Source of the DNA: Przewalskia tangutica
Taxonomy: Eukaryota; Streptophyta; Magnoliopsida; Solanales; Solanaceae
Length of the DNA: 64,000 bases
Assembly: GCA_029844215.1 (NCBI GenBank)
Contig: CM056734.1
Location: 16,192,501 to 16,256,500, forward strand
Direction: 5' to 3'
The translations under genes and the position numbers were made by a program. Under the pieces are notes generated by a model, which was not told where the DNA came from, did not search any database, and was given only the letters and a program-made list of their open reading frames with translations. Positions 57,808 through 64,000 of this stretch are shown piece by piece (position 1 is the first letter of the stretch; each line of letters begins with the position of its first letter).

Positions 57808-58280
57808 AGGTGTTCCACTTGTTGCAACAACTCAACTATCTGTTGGAGTCGACTTCAATTTTTGTCTGAAACGTAACCCAAAAAGGCTGCTTCGGCAGAT
57901 TATTGACTTTCGCAACAAGTTGTATAGTTGTTGCAACATGTGTTCCACTTGTTGCAAAAACTCAACAATCTGTTGAGTCGAACGATTTTATGCGAAATAA
58001 AACCCCAAAAAGCGTCGCTTACAAATTATTGACTTGCTGCAACAAGTGTACTACTTGTTGCAACAAGTAATACACTTGTTGCAACAAGTGTATTACTTGT
58101 TGCAACAACTCGATAATCTGTTGGACATCTTCAACAGTCTGAAATATTACCCCAAAAAAATTGAAGCTGACTCCAACAGATTAGTGACTTGTTGCAACAA
58201 TTTTATTACATGTTGCAACAAGTAGTCCACTTGTTCCAACAAGTTAATAATCTGTTGGATCAACTGCTGCAGCTGTTTCA
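57808..58280. repeat. GTTGCAAC palindrome array, before the MULE transposase
   Basis: From 58039 five octamers (GCTGCAAC, then GTTGCAAC) stand exactly 21 bp apart, giving palindromes such as ACTTGTTGCAACAAGT. Earlier units (57812-58030) belong to a higher-order block shared with 44735-44896. The ORF at 58034-58225 is the translation of the array (heptads of the LLQQVYY type). Confidence 0.93.
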
Positions 58281-58359
58281 TTTTGTTATAGATTAGTATG
58301 TACTCTCATGGCCAATTTTTTGTTAAACAAAATATCTCCAGGTACCTCGAACACCACTA

Positions 58360-60727
58360 ATGGGGGACTCAATAACAATATGGGTTGATTGTCATGGTGA
58401 ATGGATCGATAAGAACAATCGATATATTTGGCGATGGAAGGGTAGTGACACGTTAGAGACGATAACGATGACTATCCAAAGAGATGTTATGTTCGATGAT
58501 TTTGTGAACCTAATCATCACCTATTTCGAATTAACTTGTGAACCAAAAGGTCTTGCCATCACTTACATGCACAACTTTTTTGAAAATTAGAGGGTCTTGT
58601 CATTTAAGATAACTGATCAGGTTCGTTTGCGTGTTTATTTGAATGATGTAGCTAGGCCCATTTTAAGGGTATACGTTGTTGGAACCCGGTAGAGAACCAC
58701 AATTTATCTCAAGACCAACAAGATGTATTAAATGATGAATTAGATGTGGTGGATGTGGATATCTCAGATAATGGAAGTGGGGCTGACCCGATTCATATAC
58801 CCGAAGTTGCGAGCAATACATTGGGCACTACACAATCAATACAGTCTAGCCATGTTCAAGATGATGAAACAGGTTTTTATAAAGGAATGTCATTCAAAAA
58901 CAAGGAAGAACTAGTCACTTGGTTGAAACTTGCTTGCTTGAAGAAAGATTTTAGAATCAAGAAAGTGATTAATTCGCGTATTGTGTATTGCTTCAGATGT
59001 GTACATCCGGAGTGCAAGTGGTGGCTGAGGGCTGTGAAGCTTTTAAGTTCTGACAGATTTTGTATCATAACCTACATAAAGCATCACACATGTGGTTCTG
59101 AGCACATTACGAGTCATAATCCACACGCTACTGCGAAAGTCATTGGTGAATACTTCAAAGATAAATTTTCTTACAGTAAAGGCCCATCTACAAAAGATAT
59201 GAGTCAATCAATCCGTACAGATTTGTGTTGTAAGGTAAGTTATTGGAAGGTCTGGAAGGGCATGGAGATTGCAAAGGCTTTGACAAGGGGGACACATGAG
59301 CACGGGTATGCGGTGCTTGATGCGTATCGTTATATGCTTCGTTCTACAAATCCAAGAAGTAAGACGGCATTGAAGGTTGATGAAAATAAGTTCAAGTACT
59401 TTTTTGTAGCCTATAAGGCTTGGATGTTTGGTTTTGCGCAAATAAAAAAAGTCATAGCTGTCGATGAGATATTCTTGAGGAGCAAGTACGAAGGAGTGTT
59501 GTTGTCAGCAGTTGCACAAGATGCGGAGAATCATATTTTTCCAGTGGCATTTTGTGTAGTGGACAAGGAGTGTGATGCTTACAAATATTTTTTTGAACAA
59601 ATGAGAAGCTATATAGAGGATACCCCTGAGTTGTGCATAATTTCTGATAGACATCCAAGTATCAAAAATGCGTTTTCAATTGTCTTCCCTACATGTCATT
59701 ATGGTTTTTGCATGAGGCACCTAGGAGAAAATCTGAGAACCACCTTTCACAATGGAGCGGTCGTATCTCAATTTTATAAAGCAGCAAAAGCGTATAATAT
59801 TGATGTCTTCAATGACCATTTCAATCAAATCAGAGATTTGGTTCCTGGAGCCGCCGAACATCTTGAACGTGCTGGATTCCACAGATGGAGCAGGACATTC
59901 TGCCCCGAAAATAGATATTTTCACATTTCTGTTTCCAACAAGTAACGTATCTGCTGCAACTAATAGGTAACTTGTTGCGGCAGATATTGTACTTGTTGTT
60001 ATTTTTGACACAGCTGAGCCTCAGCCATATGTTCCAACACTAATATGTTTGTTTTGTCAGGTATGATTTTATGACGACAAACGTTTCTGAGTCGGTGAAC
60101 TTAATGTTCAACGTTGAAAGAGAATTTTCCATTACTGCTCTATTTGATTCCATAAATAGGAGGTTTACTGAGAAATTTCATGAGAGACATATGGAGTTCA
60201 TCGACTCACCAACCATCTTTGTTCCCTTAATGGAAAAAATATCAAAATTTGTCAACTTGGGTAATAAGTTATTGGCCCATTAAATTGCCAACTACAAGTT
60301 CAGCGTCATCGGCCACGGTTCAGTTGCAACAGTCGATCTGCAAAGAAGATCTTAAACTTGTAGAGTTTTTGACCTGGACAAAATACCTTGCTCACATGCT
60401 ATGACAGCGCTTCGAGTCCAATATGGTGAAGACTTTGGAAGGCGGATTTATGACTACTCATCTCCATATTACAGGGTGGAGAATTACATAATTGCATACT
60501 GTGAGGAAATGAATCTCGTGTCTTCTGAAGAATCTTGAGAAGTTTCTATGGAGATTTTAGAGAGAGAAATACCTCTTCCACATGTTGATCCGAGCAAACT
60601 GGGAAGAAGATAGACAAAGAGGAGGCGTGAAATTGGGGAATCACTTGCAAAGAGGAAAAATAAATGCTCCATATGCAAAACAGCTGGCCATAAAAAAATT
60701 ACATGCCCAAATCGAATTGTTCCCTAG
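58360..60727 (+). pseudogene. MuDR-type (MULE) transposase gene, broken
   Basis: An N-terminal piece 58360-58590 (MGDSITIWVDCHGEW…) is followed by a stop. The main frame 58746-59945 has the Mutator DNA-binding zinc domain (FYKGMSFKNKEELV; C-x4-C in CVHPEC, ending in HHTC) and the MULE catalytic domain. AVDEIFLRSKYEGVLL keeps the first Asp but lacks the usual Gly-Thr (VDGTFL); AFCVVDKE, ISDRHPSI (second Asp) and GFCMRHLGENL follow. After an intron-like gap (about 59914-60061, end CAG), 60062-60283 reads FMTTNVSESVNLMF. Then broken frames give a SWIM-type finger (CRVFDLDKIPCSHAMTAL, about 60357-60402) and a CCHC knuckle (CSICKTAGHKKITC, about 60663-60704). The donor of that intron appears lost. 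Stops at about 60281 and 60537 also break the frame. Confidence 0.87.
59948..59995. repeat. GTTGCAAC-type units in the transposase intron region
   Basis: GCTGCAAC and GTTGCGGC are separated by 13 bp, the same 21-bp spacing as the flanking arrays. It links the array to the MULE itself. Confidence 0.75.
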
Positions 60728-60916
60728 TTGTTAAATTTGCAATATCTTGTAATAATAATTACTATTGTTTGTGTTTGTGAAATTGAATTTTATGATATTT
60801 TTATGTCGTTTCTGTTAGTAAAATTGGTTTGAATGATATGTTGATCTTGCTCAAATCACCAATGTATGTTCTATGGTTTTGTAATTTCTGAACAGTTTTC
60901 ACCAAATAAAAATTCT
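60728..60916. other. AT-rich 3' flank of the MULE transposase gene
   Basis: No coding motif. Probably the 3' UTR of the transposase before the next palindrome array. Confidence 0.4.
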
Positions 60917-61345
60917 GTTGCAATAGCTGTGTAACTTGTTGGAATTTTGCCAACCAGTAATCGAACTTGTTGCAGCAACTAACTTAACTTGGTTTTCCAA
61001 CAAGTGACATGACTTGTTACAGTAAATTTCTATAGTGTTTTGAGTTTTTTAACAAATAGAATGAGTTGTTACAGAAAGTCCTTAACTTATTTCATCCAAC
61101 AAATGAAATGAGTTGTTTCATCCAACAAGTGATATGACTTGTTCAACAGTTATGTTATCTGCTGCAATAAATTATGTATTTGTTGCAACAAGTTATACAA
61201 CTGTTGCAACAGATTATGCAATTGCTGCAACAGATTATGTACTTATTGCAACTTGCAACAGATCACAAGCTTATTGCAACAGATTATGCAATCGCTGCAG
61301 CAAATTATGTAATTGCTGCAACAGATCATGAAATTACTGCAACAA
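60917..61345. repeat. GTTGCAAC palindrome array, after the transposase
   Basis: Degenerate units from 60917 become regular at about 61181-61345, with GTTGCAAC, GCTGCAAC and ATTGCAAC at 21-bp spacing. Two heptad-like ORFs across it (61113-61331 and 61174-61356) are read in different frames, which argues against coding. Confidence 0.92.
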
Positions 61346-63060
61346 CTAGGATATAATTCACATATGTTTAGTTATTAACAGAGGGAAACAATGATATTTA
61401 GTGTTAAACAAAGAGATTCAATGATATTTAGTGATCAATATATTTATCTACTAACATCCTTAATGGATTAGACGGTAATTTCATTGATTTGATGAGAAAT
61501 TCTAAGCGTATACTTCCCAAATCGAGCGATCGTTGGTGTAATTTGATGAGAACTACTTGATTCACCCATATTTAGGTGTAAACAACGAAAACCAATGATA
61601 TTTATTGTTTACTAAATGTTCCTAACCAATTTGATGGTATTCTGAGTCAGGACATATGATCAAATAAGCGTATACTTCTCAAATCGAGCGACCAAATCGA
61701 GCGATCGTTGGTATAATTTGATGAGAACTACTTGATTCACCCATATTTAGGTGTAAACAATGAAAAAACAATGATAATTATTATTTACTAAATATTTCTA
61801 ACCAATTTGATGGTATTCTAAGTCAAAACATATGATCAACTAAGCGTATACTTCCCAAATCGAGCGATCGTTGGTGTAATTTGATGAGAACTACTTGATT
61901 CACCCATATTTAGGTGTAAACAATGAAAATCAATGATGTTTATTGTTTACTAAATGTGAAGCTTTTAAACGGGTTATTCATCCGTTACAACAGATAATGC
62001 ACTTGTTGCAACATATTATTAACTTGTTGCAACAACTAACTCATCTGTTGCAACAAATTACAAACTTGTTGCAACAGATGGGTTAGTTGTTGCAATTTCT
62101 TCAACAATTGAAAGATTTATTGCAACAACTGACTCATCTGTTGCAACATATCACAAACTTCTTGCAACAGATTATGCAATTGCTGCAGCAGATTATGTAA
62201 TTGCTGCAACAGATCATGAAATTGCTACAACAACTAGGATATAAGTCACATATGTTTAGTTATTAACAGAGGAAACCAATGATATTTAGTGTTAAACAAA
62301 GAGATTCAATGATATTTAGTGATCAATATATTTATCTACTAACATCCTTAATGGATTAGACGGTAATTTCATTGATTTGATGGAAAATTCTAAGCGTATA
62401 GTTCTCAAATCGAGCGATCGTTGGTGTAATTTGATGAGAACTAATTGATTCACCCATATTTAGGTGTAAACAACGAAAATCAATGATATTTATTGTTTAC
62501 TAAATGTTACTAACCAATTTGATGGTATTATGAGTCAGGACATATGATCAACTAAGCGTATACTTCCCAAATCGAGCGACCAAATCGAGCGATCGTTGGT
62601 ATAATTTGATGAGAACTACTTGATCCACCCATATTTAGGTGTAAACAATGAAAAGACAATGATATTTATTGTTTACTAAATATTTCTAACCAATTTGATG
62701 ATATTCTGAGTCAGAACATATGATCAACTAAGCGTATACTTCCCAAATCGAGCGATCGTTGGTGTAATTTGATGAGAACTACTTGATTCACCCATATTTA
62801 GGTGTAAACAACGAAAACCAATGATGCTTATTGTTTACTAAATGTGAAGCTTTTAAACAGGTTACTCATCCGTTACAACAGATAATGCACTTGTTGCAAC
62901 ATATTATTAACTTGTTGTAACAACTAACTCATCTGTTACAACAGATTACAAACTTGTTGTAACAAATGAGTTAGTTGTTGCAATTTCTTCAACAATTGAA
63001 AGATTTGTTGTAACAACTGACTCATCTGTTGCAATAGATCACAAACTTGCAGCGATCATT
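61341..63060. repeat. Tandem duplication of about 890 bp, with inner units of about 170 bp
   Basis: The block starting AACAACTAGGATATAA at 61341 restarts at 62229 and stays similar to about 63050. Each block contains three inner copies of a unit of about 165-175 bp: AAGCGTATACTTCCCAAATC, GAGCGATCGTTGG, GAGAACTACTTGATTCACCC, ATATTTAGGTGTAAACAA. In block 1 they begin at about 61503, 61669 and 61843. Each block ends in a GTTGCAAC array (61978-62228 and 62870-63055). Non-coding. Confidence 0.92.
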
Positions 63061-63820
63061 TGTGTAATTTGATGAGAACTACTTGATTCTAAGCGTATAC
63101 ATCTCAAATTCTAAGCGTATACTCATCTGTTGCAACATATTAAAAACTTGTTGCAACAGATGGGTCAGTTGTTGCGACTTCTTCAACATCAGTTAGATTT
63201 GTCGCAACAACTGACCCATATATTGTAATAACTGAATCATCTGTTGCAACAAATTACAAACTTGTTACAACAACTTACTCATCTGTTGTAACATATTAAA
63301 AACTTGTTGCAACAGATGAGTCAGTTATTGCAACTTCTTGAACAACAGTTAGATTTATCGCAACAACTGACCCATATATTGCAACAACTAAACCATCTGT
63401 TGCAACAAATTACAAACTTGTTGCAACAACTTACTTATCCGTTACAATATATTAAAAACTTATTGCAACAGATGGGTCAGTTGTTGCCACTTCTTCAACA
63501 ACAGTTAGATTTATCGCAACAACTGACCCATATATTGCAATAACTTAACTATCTGTTGCAACAAATTACAAACTTATTGCAACAACTTACTCATCTGTTG
63601 CAACATATTAAAACTTATTGCAACAAATGAGTTAGTTGTTGCAACTTCTTCAACAGTTAGATTTGTCGCAACAACTGATTCATATGTTGCAACAACTAAA
63701 CCATCTGTTGCAACAAATTACAAACTTGTTGCAATAATTTACTCATCTATTGCAACATATTAAAAACTTATTGCAACATATGAGTCAGTTGTTGCAACTT
63801 CTTCAACAACTGTTAGATTT
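61978..63820. repeat. GTTGCAAC palindrome arrays, distal part
   Basis: Arrays at 61978-62228, 62870-63055 and 63120-63820. In the last, octamers GTTGCAAC, GTTACAAC, GTTGTAAC and ATTGCAAC stand 21 bp apart over long runs. A higher-order unit of about 170 bp (CATCTGTTGCAACAAATTAC … CAACAGTTAGATTT(A/G)TCGCAA) is repeated about four times. Variants mostly differ by C/T or G/A, fitting cytosine deamination. The ORF 63304-63543 is the array's own translation. Confidence 0.93.
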
Positions 63821-64000
63821 TGTGACTTGTTTAAAACTACTGAAACCACTGAACATAATGTATTGAACACAACTTAAATAATGAACATCTAATATATACT
63901 TAACAAAATGTCTTAGAAAAGTACTGAACACCTAATATATACTTAAATTATATAATGTCATAAAAAACTCCTAATATATACTTAAATTGTTCAACATGCC
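63821..64000. other. AT-rich sequence to the window end
   Basis: Contains CTAATATATACTTAA three times (about 63889, 63930 and 63971), a short tandem motif with a period of about 41 bp. No MULE terminus was recognised here. Confidence 0.5.

Larger units (their letters stand above)
43900..64000 (+). mobile_element. Mutator-like element (MULE) region, right end outside the window
   Basis: A MuDR-type transposase gene (58360-60727) sits among GTTGCAAC palindrome arrays that lie on both sides of it. One array is split by a 12.9 kb LTR element, so the material on both sides belonged to one unit. The left edge is placed only roughly, at 43900-44100, where spaced 'ACTTTG(A/C)CCCCAA' repeats and GGGGTGA motifs look like terminal sequence. 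No TIR pair or TSD can be confirmed because the right end is not seen. Confidence 0.55.

Noticed and set aside
61113..61356. Heptad-repeat ORFs resembling coiled-coil proteins
   Set aside because: They translate the 21-bp palindrome array in more than one frame and have no flanking gene structure. Kept only as a finding.

Overview
The window is plant nuclear DNA, most likely from a member of the Solanaceae. The evidence is AT-rich intergenic sequence, GT-AG introns, and Solanaceae-type repeats: an Au-SINE fragment, TS-SINE/RTE-type LINE tails with (TTG)n ends, Stowaway MITEs and a Tat-like LTR element. No bacterial operons, CRISPR arrays or tRNA genes are visible. Only four host loci were found: the 3' end of a C2/GRAM (VASt-domain) gene at 1-428, an intact three-exon PIRL-type leucine-rich-repeat gene at 3716-7956, a dead MATE transporter gene at 14463-23620, and a small intronless membrane-protein gene at 34592-34972. 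Almost everything else is transposable elements, many nested and many with target-site duplications (TSDs) that can be read directly.

Layout. 1-9.3 kb: gene end, a hAT MITE, fold-back repeats, a SINE, then the PIRL gene, whose large first intron carries a SINE fragment and a Stowaway MITE. 9.4-12.1 kb: a decayed hAT transposon (TSD ATATTCTA). 12.4-12.8 kb: a hAT MITE. 14.6-21.6 kb: a Copia element (TSD CTTTT) inside the first exon of the MATE gene; it contains a 1.35 kb solo-LTR-like insertion (TSD ATGAT). 24.5 kb: a SINE. 24.9-34.0 kb: a 9.1 kb Copia element on the minus strand (TSD AACTT). 34.2-39.2 kb: a Stowaway, the small membrane-protein gene, a SINE, a tandem duplication, a hairpin and a short hAT. 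39.4-43.8 kb: a duplicated segment whose two copies carry different insertions: a TS-type SINE in one, and in the other a Helitron-like element that contains a piece of plastid 16S rDNA. 43.9-64 kb: a Mutator-like element (MULE) with a broken transposase gene, interrupted by a 12.9 kb gag-only Tat-like LTR element (TSD AGGTG).

The most unusual structure is in the last 20 kb. Arrays of the palindromic octamer GTTGCAAC and close variants, spaced 21 bp apart, lie on both sides of the MULE transposase gene and in its intron region. The 21-bp period is two turns of B-DNA and also seven codons, so the arrays read as leucine/glutamine heptads in some frames. The Tat-like element carries a GC-rich minisatellite of about 50-58 bp units (about 14 copies) upstream of its polypurine tract, a plausible satellite seed. 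Most element ORFs are broken, several by stops consistent with C-to-T decay of methylated DNA.

Limits: everything was read by eye. Family names rest on recognised motifs and were not checked by database search. Element ends supported by TSDs are firm; those of the Helitron and the MULE are not.
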